Shown piece after piece: positions 53,317 through 62,042 of a stretch of DNA of 64,000 nt (positions within the stretch are counted from its first letter, which is position 1; the number at the start of each line of letters is the position of its first letter). Under the pieces are notes generated by a model. It searched no databases. It was given only the letters and a program-made list of their open reading frames with translations, and was not told where the DNA came from. The DNA is from UBA3478 sp965662045 (GTDB taxonomy: Bacteria; Bacteroidota; Bacteroidia; Flavobacteriales; Flavobacteriaceae), in contig CBFIGE010000004.1 in the NCBI GenBank assembly GCA_965662045.1, positions 98,237-162,236 on the forward strand, written 5' to 3'. Both the position numbers and the translations under genes were made by a program.

Positions 53317-54104
53317 TCGTAATTGGGCAATTTGATCTTAGGATCTAAAGCTTTAAGTTCAATTTTATCGTTCTCAAAAACTGCATAGGTATAGTATTGA
53401 ATCCAATCCCCTAAATTGAAGTATTTTGATGAATTATTTAATTGAATGGTCATTGGTAGGTGTCTATGCCCGTATATAAAGTAGTCATAGTGCTCGCCTT
53501 TTAAAACCTCTAGAGAATATTGCACTAACCATTCTTCTTCTTTACCTAAAAAGGTGATGTCTGAATCTCCCGAGATGAGTTTATTGTTTAAGGAAAGGTA
53601 CTGAGCTAGACGTACGCCTAAATCTGGGTGTAAAGCTCTGAATAGGCCTTTACATATAGGGTTTAGAAATATTTTTTTCATGAATTTATAGCCGTGATCT
53701 CCCGGTCCTAATCCATCTCCGTGAGCGAGATAGACGCGCGTTCCATTAATTGATAATCGTTGAGGCTTGTGAAAGACAGGAATATCGAACTCTGTTGGAA
53801 AATAATCTCTCATCCATAAATCATGATTACCCACAAAGAGGTAAACGTTGACACCAGCATCTTTTAATTCGGCCAGTTTGCCCAAAACTCTGACAAAACC
53901 TTTTGGAACTACTTTTTTGTACTCAAACCAAAAATCAAAAAGGTCTCCAACAAGAAAAAGACTGTGGCAATCACTTTTGATATTATTCAACCATTTAACA
54001 AAGGTTTTTTCACGTTCGCGGGAGCTTTCAGGATCAGGTGCTCCGAAATGCTGATCACTGCTGAAGTATATTTTTTGGTTTTGCGGAAGCTTAATGTCAA
54101 TCAT
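53313..54104 (-). CDS. lpxH: UDP-2,3-diacylglucosamine diphosphatase
   Basis: A 263-residue calcineurin-like metallophosphatase that makes lipid X in lipid A biosynthesis. Metal motifs: SSDQHFG (Asp, His), GDLFDFWFE, GNHDLW and the YGHRHLP His pair. The family assignment is supported by FDFWFEY. Its start overlaps the upstream enoyl-CoA hydratase by 4 bases. Confidence 0.9.
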   Translation of the reverse strand: MIDIKLPQNQKIYFSSDQHFGAPDPESSREREKTFVKWLNNIKSDCHSLFLVGDLFDFWFEYKKVVPKGFVRVLGKLAELKDAGVNVYLFVGNHDLWMRDYFPTEFDIPVFHKPQRLSINGTRVYLAHGDGLGPGDHGYKFMKKIFLNPICKGLFRALHPDLGVRLAQYLSLNNKLISGDSDITFLGKEEEWLVQYSLEVLKGEHYDYFIYGHRHLPMTIQLNNSSKYFNLGDWIQYYTYAVFENDKIELKALDPKIKLPNYD

Positions 54105-54862
54105 GATTTTTTGCGGTATGGAGCAAGGGCTAATGTTGTTTGTTCAGATAAAACGAGCTTACCCGATTCAGCTGCCCGATTCAGCATCTCCTCATCAAAA
54201 TGTTCTGTTTCTTTCCAAATCGTACTTTTAAGTGCGCTGAGCCCCTCTGGATTAAGTTCACTTAAGAATTGTATTTTTTGATTGAAGATGGCGTCCAATT
54301 CGTTTTCGTCTTTGGCCACTGCAGAAAACAATCCTTTATCAAGCGCCCAATGCGAAGCGTGAAAGACGGTAGGGTCAAAACTCAGTTTTGAAAAATGCGC
54401 GAGACCAATTTTATGAATGATAACAGGTGCAATTACTAGTGGGGCAATTCCGATTTGAATTTCTGATAACTTGACTTCAGCAGTATTGGATGCAATGACA
54501 ACGTCTGATGCAGCAATAATCCCCACGCCACCACCAACAGCTTTTCCTTGTACTTTGGTTACAATAGGTTTTGAGCAGTTTTTCATGGCACAAAGAAGTT
54601 TTGCAAAACCACTAAAAAAGGCCTTACCCTCTTCTGCATTTGTGATTTGTAATAGCTCTTTGAAATTTGCTCCTGCGCAGAAGGCTCCGCTTCCTTCACT
54701 GTTTAAGGCGATTACAGAGACATCTTGAAGCTCATTCAAATCATTAAAATACTGGCTCAGTTGCTGTAGCATCTCACTGCTCATTGCATTTCCAGCTGGA
54801 TTATGAAAGATCAATCGTGCAATACGACCGTCTTGTTTGAGTTGTACAGTTTGATTACTCAT
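54101..54862 (-). CDS. Enoyl-CoA hydratase/isomerase family protein
   Basis: A 253-residue crotonase-fold enzyme. The oxyanion hole motif SGAFCAGANFKEL and GKAVGGGVGIIAASDVVIAS are seen, and the active-site region SEIQIGIAPLVIAP is divergent from the common EVxLGxxP but keeps the acidic residue. It acts on acyl-CoA; the step is unknown. The start is ATG 54862. Its stop overlaps lpxH, and MATE lies 23 bases upstream. Confidence 0.85.
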   Translation of the reverse strand: MSNQTVQLKQDGRIARLIFHNPAGNAMSSEMLQQLSQYFNDLNELQDVSVIALNSEGSGAFCAGANFKELLQITNAEEGKAFFSGFAKLLCAMKNCSKPIVTKVQGKAVGGGVGIIAASDVVIASNTAEVKLSEIQIGIAPLVIAPVIIHKIGLAHFSKLSFDPTVFHASHWALDKGLFSAVAKDENELDAIFNQKIQFLSELNPEGLSALKSTIWKETEHFDEEMLNRAAESGKLVLSEQTTLALAPYRKKS

Positions 54863-54885
54863 ATCACAAAAATACACTTAAGGTA

Positions 54886-56208
54886 TTAGATTTTACGAAT
54901 GTACAGTTTAAAGTAAAAATAAGGAAAGAGTGCTCGAATGATCATCCATACGCCTATAGCATACCAAACCCCCATTAAATTAAACTCAAATGAATCAAAG
55001 AGATAAAACGACGGGAGAAAACCTATTAAACTTGCCGTTAAGAGTGTGTTTCGTAAAAAGGCTGCTTCACCTAGTCCTTTGTAAAACCCATCATAAACAA
55101 AAGCAATAGCGCTAATGGGGAATGTAATTAAAATTACAGGAAACACCTTGTCGAATTGCGTTAAGACCTCTATTTCTTCGGTAAACACATAGCCGATATA
55201 GGGAGCAGTTAAAAACCCAATTAGAGTTAAGGTCACTCCTAAGGTAAAAGCGTATTTAAGTATTAGACGGTTGAGGTGAACCAAGCCCTTAGCGTCTTTT
55301 GCACCGAGCAGTTTTCCACTTAGCGCATTGGCAGAATCTCCATACCCATCAATAAAAAAGGCTGCAAACAACCATAGATTAATACCTATGGTGTGTGCGC
55401 TTAATGAAATCGTTCCGTATTTTGCAGCCTCTTTTACCGCAAATAGTAAGGTTAAATTTAGGGTGAGGCTTCTCAAAAATAAATTGGACATCAACTGAAG
55501 GACCTGTCTGATTTTGGGATGAATCGGCCACCTCAAAATAAGGGTAATTGCAGGATGCTTTTTTCGAATGTAATAATAGGTGGAGGCGGCCATTATGATT
55601 TGAGCGATTAGACTTGCAATAGCGGCCCCTTCAAGACCCATAGTCGGGACTAGTCCATGAATTCCAAAAACAAAAACAAGGTCTAGAATAATGTTGATAG
55701 CAGTCCCTATAAGCGATACAATCATTGGCGAAACGGTATCTTGTAGACCTCGACACACTCCAAAAAGTGTAAAGCAAAAGAGCGTAAAAGGCATACCTAA
55801 TATGCGAATTTGAAGGTAGGTTGTGCCGAGTTCTAACACTTCTCCTGTGGTATTTAGTAATATCAAGATATTTCGGGCTAGGGGTAAACAGACGGCTATA
55901 ATAAGCAGACTTAAACCAATATTAAAGAATAAGGTTTGTCCGGTAAGGGTTTTTATGGCTTTTAAATTATGAGCTCCTTTGTGCTGCGAGACTATAGCGC
56001 CTAAGGCAGATCGCGTTTGCCCTAAAACCCAAATCAAAGTGGACAAGAAAGCACCAACGGCTCCTGCTGCAGCTAAGGCCGCAGGCCCTTGTTCAGGAAT
56101 CCTACCCACAATTGCGGTGTCTGTTAATGACAGCAAGGGTTCTGATATTCCTGAAATGGTTGCAGGAATGGCCAATTGATGTATGACTTTAAAATTAACC
56201 TTTCTCAT
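54886..56208 (-). CDS. MATE family efflux transporter
   Basis: A 440-residue inner-membrane protein with about 12 hydrophobic segments, typical of MATE/DinF-like exporters that use sodium or proton gradients. Marks are the start region PATISGISEPLLSLTDTAIVGR (part) and the central GLQDTVSPM segment. Substrate is unknown; drugs or metabolites are possible. The start codon overlaps the GNAT stop (TAATG). Confidence 0.88.
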   Translation of the reverse strand: MRKVNFKVIHQLAIPATISGISEPLLSLTDTAIVGRIPEQGPAALAAAGAVGAFLSTLIWVLGQTRSALGAIVSQHKGAHNLKAIKTLTGQTLFFNIGLSLLIIAVCLPLARNILILLNTTGEVLELGTTYLQIRILGMPFTLFCFTLFGVCRGLQDTVSPMIVSLIGTAINIILDLVFVFGIHGLVPTMGLEGAAIASLIAQIIMAASTYYYIRKKHPAITLILRWPIHPKIRQVLQLMSNLFLRSLTLNLTLLFAVKEAAKYGTISLSAHTIGINLWLFAAFFIDGYGDSANALSGKLLGAKDAKGLVHLNRLILKYAFTLGVTLTLIGFLTAPYIGYVFTEEIEVLTQFDKVFPVILITFPISAIAFVYDGFYKGLGEAAFLRNTLLTASLIGFLPSFYLFDSFEFNLMGVWYAIGVWMIIRALFPYFYFKLYIRKI

Positions 56209-56714
56209 TAAAGAACGAGTTCAAAACAATAAAAAGGAAATTCACTTTGCCGGTGAAAATAAATTTCCTCAAGTTGAATGTAATCCCTGTTTCTATAAAA
56301 CTTTAAGTTTCTTGGGTTCTGAGAAAAGGTGTCTAGACGAATAGAAGTGACATTTTGATCTTTGCATTTGTTTTCTGCAAAATCTAGTAAAGACTTGGCA
56401 AAGCCATTTTTTTGATAAGTTGGATCTACACAAAGACGATGAATATACCTATTATTCTCATTAGGGGTTAGCCATTTGACTTCCTTGTATTCTTCATCCA
56501 TTAATGTTGAAATGACAATCGCCCCGATGACATGGTTTTCCTTTTCAATCACAAATAGTTCAGAGCGATTCAGGTCTTTTTCGAAGACTTTCTTTGATGG
56601 ATAATGTTCATTCCATTGAAAAATCCCTTGATTAATCATGTGTTGTGCACAGGATTTTGCAATGGCTGTGACGCGATTTAAATCTGCGGATTGCCCCGCT
56701 CTTATAACTATCAT
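56208..56714 (-). CDS. GNAT family N-acetyltransferase
   Basis: A 168-residue GNAT protein. The start at 56714 (MIVIRAGQSADLN) is chosen because a promoter lies immediately upstream; a frame to 56750 would put the promoter inside the gene. The domain has VIGAIVISTLMDEEY, IHRLCVDPTYQKNGFAKSLLD (acetyl-CoA loop) and a late FYRNRDY strand. It is the first gene of the GNAT-MATE-enoyl-CoA hydratase-lpxH operon. Confidence 0.87.
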   Translation of the reverse strand: MIVIRAGQSADLNRVTAIAKSCAQHMINQGIFQWNEHYPSKKVFEKDLNRSELFVIEKENHVIGAIVISTLMDEEYKEVKWLTPNENNRYIHRLCVDPTYQKNGFAKSLLDFAENKCKDQNVTSIRLDTFSQNPRNLKFYRNRDYIQLEEIYFHRQSEFPFYCFELVL

Positions 56715-56722
56715 TTCAATGT

Positions 56723-56750
56723 CAAAGATACTATGAAGGCAAGGCTTCAA
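56723..56750 (-). promoter_or_regulatory. Promoter of the GNAT-MATE-ECH-lpxH operon
   Basis: On the minus strand TTG (56750-56748), a 17-base spacer and TATCTTTG (56730-56723) match the Bacteroidota consensus. The box ends 8 bases before the ATG at 56714, so the leader would be only a few bases long. Confidence 0.7.
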
Positions 56751-56793
56751 CTAGTAGATTTTAAGAAGATAGACAATGTGTTTAACAAATAAA

Positions 56794-56840
56794 GGCATCC
56801 AGAGGATGCCCTTAATAACGAGCCCCAACAAATGGGGCTC
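56794..56840. other. Two adjacent hairpins in a gene-free stretch
   Basis: GGCATCC-AGA-GGATGCC (56794-56810, 7-base stem) and GAGCCCC-AACAAAT-GGGGCTC (56820-56840, 7-base stem) are perfect. The stretch between GNAT (56714) and the tRNA (57014) has no convincing gene. On the minus strand the first hairpin is followed by TTTATTTG, as in a weak terminator. A palindrome ACTTTATAAAGT is at 56934-56945. Function unknown. Confidence 0.5.
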
Positions 56841-57013
56841 AATTAATTAGCTGGCACAAAATTAATGATTTTTTAATCTTGGCCTTAGAATCTTCACTTT
56901 ATTATAAAATTTTAAGACCGGCAGAAGGGTTTGACTTTATAAAGTAAGCCCTGAATTTTCATCAATTAATTCGAAGTACGAATGCGCTCTATTTACTATA
57001 TTGCACCTTCTTT

Positions 57014-57087
57014 GGGGGATTAGCTCAGTTGGCTAGAGCGCTTGCCTGGCAGGCAAGAGGCCACCGGTTCGAATCCGGTATTCTCCA
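57014..57087 (+). tRNA. tRNA-Ala (GGC)
   Basis: A 74-base cloverleaf. The acceptor GGGGGAT pairs with ATTCTCC using G-U wobbles, one of which is G3:U70, the alanine identity pair. The D arm is GCTCAGTTGGCTAGAGC. The anticodon stem CTTGC/GCAAG encloses CTGGCAG, with anticodon GGC. The T arm has GGTTCGAATCC. The discriminator is A57087; CCA is not encoded. A terminator follows. Confidence 0.95.
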
Positions 57088-57095
57088 CGCGAAAC

Positions 57096-57128
57096 AAAGT
57101 CTCGGGTAGGAATGCTTGAGACTTTTTT
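57096..57128 (+). terminator. Terminator of tRNA-Ala
   Basis: AAAGTCTC (57096-57103) and GAGACTTT (57118-57125) form a perfect 8-base stem with a 14-base loop, then TTT. It lies between the tRNA and the end of the convergent ggt, and the minus strand also has a T-rich tail (TTTGTTTC), so it may serve both. Confidence 0.7.
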
Positions 57129-58821
57129 AATAGCCCGCAGCTTGTCCGTCTTTTCTGCTTTCAGAGGCTCCGTGGTAAACTCTGTTTTTGTCATCCCACA
57201 TAATGGCCTGGTAACCTCCAAAGACACCTCTAGCGTATCCGACCTTGTGTCCTTTATCCATTAGACCTCTTACGGTAGAATAGGGAATGCCAGATTCAAT
57301 TCGAATCAGCCCTGTATTCTCTGTCACTCTTCCCATAGGACTTGCTCCGCCTGAGTGATCCCAGCGGGGAGCATCCCCAGCCTCTTGTAGGTTCATACCA
57401 AAGTCTACCAGATTCATAACAATTTGTGTATGGCCCATGGGTTGAAAATCTCCTCCCATAACCCCAAAGCTCACCCAAGGCTTACCATCTTTGGTAATAA
57501 AGGCGGGAATGATGGTGTGAAATGGACGTTTGTTCGGTTCAAAGGTGTTGGCTTGGTTGGGTTGAAGGCTGAATAATTCACCGCGATCTTGTAACATAAA
57601 TCCAAGTTCTGGCGGTGCCATTCCTGAGCCCATGCCTCTATAATTGCTTTGAATCAAAGAAATCATTGTACCTGATTTGTCGGCAACGGTCATGTAAATG
57701 GTTTCTCCTGCTGAAATCTGACCTGCTTCATAGGTTGTTGCACGATCTCCGATTTGAGCCCTGCGTTTGTCAGCGTAATCTGGATTTAGTAATTCCTCTA
57801 CAGGAACGTCGTAAAAATCCATGTCTGCGTAGTATTTAGCTCTATCTTCAAAGGCTAATTTCTTGGCTTCTGTAAATAGGTGCAAATGCTTTGCACTTCC
57901 AAAAGTGATGTTTGAAAAGTCAAATCCGTCCAAGATTTGTAGCATCTGAAGTGCAGCCATTCCTTGTCCATTTGGAGGCAATTCCCAAACGTCGTATCCT
58001 CTGTAATTAACTGAAACGGGATTTACCCATTCAGATTTGTGATTGGCCAAGTCTTTTTTAGATAGAAAGCCTCCTTGTTCTTTAAAAAAAGCATCAATGG
58101 TCCTTGCAATTTTTCCTTTATAAAAGGCATCTCTTCCTTTTTCGGCAATGAGTCTATAAGTGTTCGCTAGGTATGGATTTTTATAAACCTCACCTTCTTT
58201 GGGCAGTTTTCCATCATTTTGATCTATATAGGTTTCTTTAATATTCGGAAATGCCTTGGATTGAAAAAAGGGCACGGTCCGATTGAGATACCAGGCGATA
58301 AGCTCAGTAAGCGGAAATCCATTTTCGGCATAAGCGATTGCTGGAGCTAGTATTTCAGTCATTGGTTTTGACCCAAATTTTGAATGTAGTTCAAACCAAC
58401 CGTCTACAGCGCCAGGAACACTTACAGGCAGAGGTCCGTGTGAGGGGATCTTGGTCATCCCATTTTCTTCGAAATAGTCTAAAGAAAGGGATGAAGGCGA
58501 ACGTCCGCTGGCATTCAATCCGTGTAATTTTTGTAATTTTGAATCCCAGATAATCGCAAACAAGTCACCTCCGATTCCGCAACCAGTTGGTTCCATAAGG
58601 CCTAAAGCTGCATTGGCTGCAATGGCTGCATCAATTGCATTTCCACCACTTTTTAAAATGTCTAATCCAATTTGGGTTGCCAAAGGATGACTCGTGGCTA
58701 CCATTCCGTTTTGGGCGAGAACCTCTGATCGGGTCGCAAACAATTCACCGGTTATGCGGTCCTGAGCAGCTGTAAAAGGCATGATGCCTGCTAAAAGAAG
58801 TCCAAAAATATTCTTTTTCAT
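57127..58821 (-). CDS. ggt: Gamma-glutamyltransferase
   Basis: A 564-residue exported, self-cleaving Ntn hydrolase that breaks gamma-glutamyl bonds such as in glutathione. Signal peptide 1-19. The large-subunit start has VATSHPLATQIGLDILKSGGNAIDAA and PTGCGIGGDLFA. The nucleophile is Thr374 in ETIYMTVADKSG, which aligns with Thr391 of the E. coli enzyme. It begins 1 base after the sortilin-like gene, so both are one operon. Confidence 0.92.
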   Translation of the reverse strand: MKKNIFGLLLAGIMPFTAAQDRITGELFATRSEVLAQNGMVATSHPLATQIGLDILKSGGNAIDAAIAANAALGLMEPTGCGIGGDLFAIIWDSKLQKLHGLNASGRSPSSLSLDYFEENGMTKIPSHGPLPVSVPGAVDGWFELHSKFGSKPMTEILAPAIAYAENGFPLTELIAWYLNRTVPFFQSKAFPNIKETYIDQNDGKLPKEGEVYKNPYLANTYRLIAEKGRDAFYKGKIARTIDAFFKEQGGFLSKKDLANHKSEWVNPVSVNYRGYDVWELPPNGQGMAALQMLQILDGFDFSNITFGSAKHLHLFTEAKKLAFEDRAKYYADMDFYDVPVEELLNPDYADKRRAQIGDRATTYEAGQISAGETIYMTVADKSGTMISLIQSNYRGMGSGMAPPELGFMLQDRGELFSLQPNQANTFEPNKRPFHTIIPAFITKDGKPWVSFGVMGGDFQPMGHTQIVMNLVDFGMNLQEAGDAPRWDHSGGASPMGRVTENTGLIRIESGIPYSTVRGLMDKGHKVGYARGVFGGYQAIMWDDKNRVYHGASESRKDGQAAGY

Positions 58822-58822
58822 G

Positions 58823-61800
58823 TTATGGGTTTTTTGATGAAATCATTTCAATTTGAGCTGTTGAAACCAAATCATTAAGTTTAGCTACAGATTCGCTCAT
58901 CAGTTTTTCAAGTGCTGTGAGCTCTGTTTGAAGTTCGGCAGAAATCTCCTTAAAAAAAGCTTGCGCCTGACCTGTTGGGGGATAATCTCCTCGCTGAGAA
59001 TCAGCAAGTAAAAAAGCGATACGATTGTTAATACGAATCCCGTAATTCAAAGGATCTTGTCTACTTTGATTTTTTGTCATATGAATGTTGTTTTCGATAC
59101 GACTTAACTCTTTTTCGAAGGTGCTTATATGTGCTAAAAGGTCTGCACTATTTTGCGCTTTTTGTTTGAGGTAGTCTAAGTCTTTTTGAACTCGACGAAT
59201 TTCGATTATGGCATTGTTTGCTCGGCTTACTTCATCTCTTACGCGTATTAAGAAATCGAATTGCGCCTTGTAATCTTCATAGGTATTGGACAGTCTGGGG
59301 TCTTTTATGATTTGTAGAGGTTGCTCCACAACTTCACCATTGTAATTTAATTGGATTGTGTACTCGTCTGGGACAGCCTTTGGCCCTATGTTGGGAGAAG
59401 AGTAAAAGACCATTCCTTTAAAAGCTTGAAAACCTGGATATCTCATATTCCAAACCAATCTGTTTGAACCTGATTTCACTTTTAAGGGTATGTCTGTATT
59501 AGGGTTTAAGCGATTAGACTTCGCTTTGTTTGAAAAGCGTTGAATAAGCGCACCACCTTTTTCTCTAATTTCAACACTGACCTTGTCATCCTCTTTGAGG
59601 TCTTTGATGAAGTAATTTAAAATTGCACCGTTGGGATGGTTTTCTCCAACTAATTTATAATTTGTGCGCCCCCAACTGCCTGACTGTTGCATGCGATAAG
59701 CTTGGTCGGGTTTATAGAGATGAAAAGGAGCGCTTTCTAAATTTTTGCTCAATTGATGAAGTGGGGTAAGATCATCGATCATCCAAAAACTACGACCATG
59801 TGTGGCAGCGATTAAATCATTGTCTCGAACGTGAAGGTCTCGAATAGAGGTAATTGGAAGATTCAGTTGAAATGAATTCCAACTTTTTCCATCGTCAAAA
59901 GAAACATACATACCCCATTCGGTTCCTGCGTATAACAACCCTTCTCGAGTAAGGTCTGAGCGTATAGCTCTGGTGTAATGTTTTGATGGAATGCCAGTGG
60001 TTATGGTTTCCCAGGTTTTACCATAATCTTTGGTTTTGTACAAATAGGGGGTGTAGTCACCGAACTTGTAAGAGGTAGCTGCAACATAAGCTGTTCCCTT
60101 TTGAAAAGGACTGGGGTCAATGCAGTTGATCATATTTAATTTTGGACTCATTGAGGCGGGGGGAGTAACATTCTCCCATGATTCTCCATTGTTTTTACTC
60201 ACATGAATTAATCCATCATCACTTCCGACCCAAATGACCCCTTCTTCAACAGGAGATTCATTTATCGCAAAAATATTAGAGTAAAATTCAGCTCCAGTAT
60301 TGTCTTGAGTAATAGGCCCTCCTGAAGATTTGATGGTCTCGGGAATAGCTCTAGTCAAATCTTGTGAAATGGTTTCCCAGGTTTGTCCCCCATTGGTGGT
60401 TTGATGTAAGTAGTTGGAGCCGGCATATAATTTGTTAGAATCGTGAATACTAAACTTTACGGGAAAATTCCAGTTGAAACGATACTTCATTACTTCTGCT
60501 CCTGAACCTGCAGGATTGTCCGGCCATACATTGACTGAACGAGTTTGATCTGTATTGTGGTCCTTCCGCATCATGTAACCTTTGTATGTTCCGCCATAGA
60601 CGATTTCATTGTTCTTTGGATCAGGCGCTAAATGAGCACTTTCTCCCCCAGCAGTTGATTCCCAGTGACTCTCTCCAATGCTCGAGCCCGATGTTCTATG
60701 AGCTATTCTAATGGTACTATTGTCTTGTTGGGCACCATATATACGATAAGGAAAAGCGTTGTCTGTGGATACTCTGTAAAACTGTGCAGTAGGTTGGTTG
60801 TGATAGGTGGTCCAATTGTTCCCACCATCATTCGAGATTTGCGCACCTCCATCATCGGCAATAGCTAAACGATTATTGTTGCTTGGGTCTATCCACAGGT
60901 CGTGGTGATCACCGTGAGGGGCATTTCTAAGAGTGAAGGTCTTGCCTCCATCAGTAGAAACGCCATAGCTCACATTCATAACATAGACTTTGTCTTTGTT
61001 TTGAGTGTCTGCATATATTCTACTGTAATACCAAGCTCTTTGACGCAACGCTCTATTTTCATTTACTTTCTGCCAACTTTGTCCTGCATCGTCTGATCTA
61101 AAAACACCTCCATTTGCAGCCTCAATAATTGCCCATACGCGATTGGAGTCAACCGGCGAAACCGTAACTCCAACAATCCCCCAAGGGCCACTAGGAAGAC
61201 CAGGACGAGTCGAGATATCAGTCCATGTATCTCCTCCATCAAAACTTTTAAAGAGTTTGCTGTCCGGGCCACCACTGTCCATGCGATAACCATTTCGCTT
61301 CATCTCCCAAGTTGCTGCATACATTATTCGTGCATTATTAGGGTCTAGCACTAAATCTCCTGCACCTGCTTTATCGCTTTGGTATAGTATTTTTTCCCAG
61401 CTTTTTCCGCCATCTGTGGAGCGATAAACACCTCTTGTTTCATTGGGCTTCCACAAGTTTCCAATTGAGGCTACGTAAACTAAATCTGGGTTTTCGGGAT
61501 GAATTCGAATTCTTGAAATATGCTCAGAATCTTTTAATCCAATAAAACTCCATGTTTTTCCTGCGTCTAAACTTTTCCACAAGCCTTTTCCAGAGGAGAC
61601 ATTACCTCTTAGGGTCTGTTCTCCTTCCCCAACATAGATTATGTTAGGATCCGAATCTGATACGGATACTGCGCCAATGGATCCTCCAAAATATCCATCT
61701 GAGATGCAAAACCAAGAATTTCCAGCGTCCTCTGTCTTCCAGACTCCTCCACCGGCTGTTCCCATATAATACACATTCGGATTGTTGAGCACTCCTGTTA

Positions 61801-61975
61801 CTGTACCAGCTCGGCCCCCACGGAAAGGCCCGACAAGTCTCCACTCCATGGCATTGTAATAATTTTCAGAAAACGATACTTCAGTTTGTTTCTTGTTTTT
61901 TTTTCTTTGGGCATTGACTTCTGCAGTTTGAAAGCTTAGCACACAAAAAGCGAATAGAAAAAGATATGGTTTCAT
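58823..61975 (-). CDS. Exported BNR/sortilin-like multi-repeat protein
   Basis: A 1050-residue exported protein. The signal peptide begins at 61975 (MKPYLFLFAFCVLSFQTAEVNAQ); a longer frame to 61999 is unnecessary. From about 45 to 740 there are many BNR/Asp-box repeats (TEDAGNSW, STDGGKSWEK, SFDGGDTW, NGGQTW, KDYGKTW), forming one or two large propellers like VPS10/sortilin and glycosyl-hydrolase-related proteins. The last 300 residues are a beta domain followed by a coiled-coil-like helix region (RANNAIIEIRRVQKDLDYLKQ). Often annotated as a glycosyl hydrolase, but no catalytic residues can be assigned. A role in surface binding is inferred. Confidence 0.85.
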   Translation of the reverse strand: MKPYLFLFAFCVLSFQTAEVNAQRKKNKKQTEVSFSENYYNAMEWRLVGPFRGGRAGTVTGVLNNPNVYYMGTAGGGVWKTEDAGNSWFCISDGYFGGSIGAVSVSDSDPNIIYVGEGEQTLRGNVSSGKGLWKSLDAGKTWSFIGLKDSEHISRIRIHPENPDLVYVASIGNLWKPNETRGVYRSTDGGKSWEKILYQSDKAGAGDLVLDPNNARIMYAATWEMKRNGYRMDSGGPDSKLFKSFDGGDTWTDISTRPGLPSGPWGIVGVTVSPVDSNRVWAIIEAANGGVFRSDDAGQSWQKVNENRALRQRAWYYSRIYADTQNKDKVYVMNVSYGVSTDGGKTFTLRNAPHGDHHDLWIDPSNNNRLAIADDGGAQISNDGGNNWTTYHNQPTAQFYRVSTDNAFPYRIYGAQQDNSTIRIAHRTSGSSIGESHWESTAGGESAHLAPDPKNNEIVYGGTYKGYMMRKDHNTDQTRSVNVWPDNPAGSGAEVMKYRFNWNFPVKFSIHDSNKLYAGSNYLHQTTNGGQTWETISQDLTRAIPETIKSSGGPITQDNTGAEFYSNIFAINESPVEEGVIWVGSDDGLIHVSKNNGESWENVTPPASMSPKLNMINCIDPSPFQKGTAYVAATSYKFGDYTPYLYKTKDYGKTWETITTGIPSKHYTRAIRSDLTREGLLYAGTEWGMYVSFDDGKSWNSFQLNLPITSIRDLHVRDNDLIAATHGRSFWMIDDLTPLHQLSKNLESAPFHLYKPDQAYRMQQSGSWGRTNYKLVGENHPNGAILNYFIKDLKEDDKVSVEIREKGGALIQRFSNKAKSNRLNPNTDIPLKVKSGSNRLVWNMRYPGFQAFKGMVFYSSPNIGPKAVPDEYTIQLNYNGEVVEQPLQIIKDPRLSNTYEDYKAQFDFLIRVRDEVSRANNAIIEIRRVQKDLDYLKQKAQNSADLLAHISTFEKELSRIENNIHMTKNQSRQDPLNYGIRINNRIAFLLADSQRGDYPPTGQAQAFFKEISAELQTELTALEKLMSESVAKLNDLVSTAQIEMISSKNP

Positions 61976-62042
61976 AATTTGAATTGTTAGTGTAAACAAA
62001 TTAGTAATAAATATGAAAAATAAGTAGTGTTTTTAACTGCTT

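Noticed and set aside
56991..57004. Possible promoter TATATTGC before tRNA-Ala
   Set aside because: It is one base short of TAnnTTTG and has no -33 box, so it was not called.
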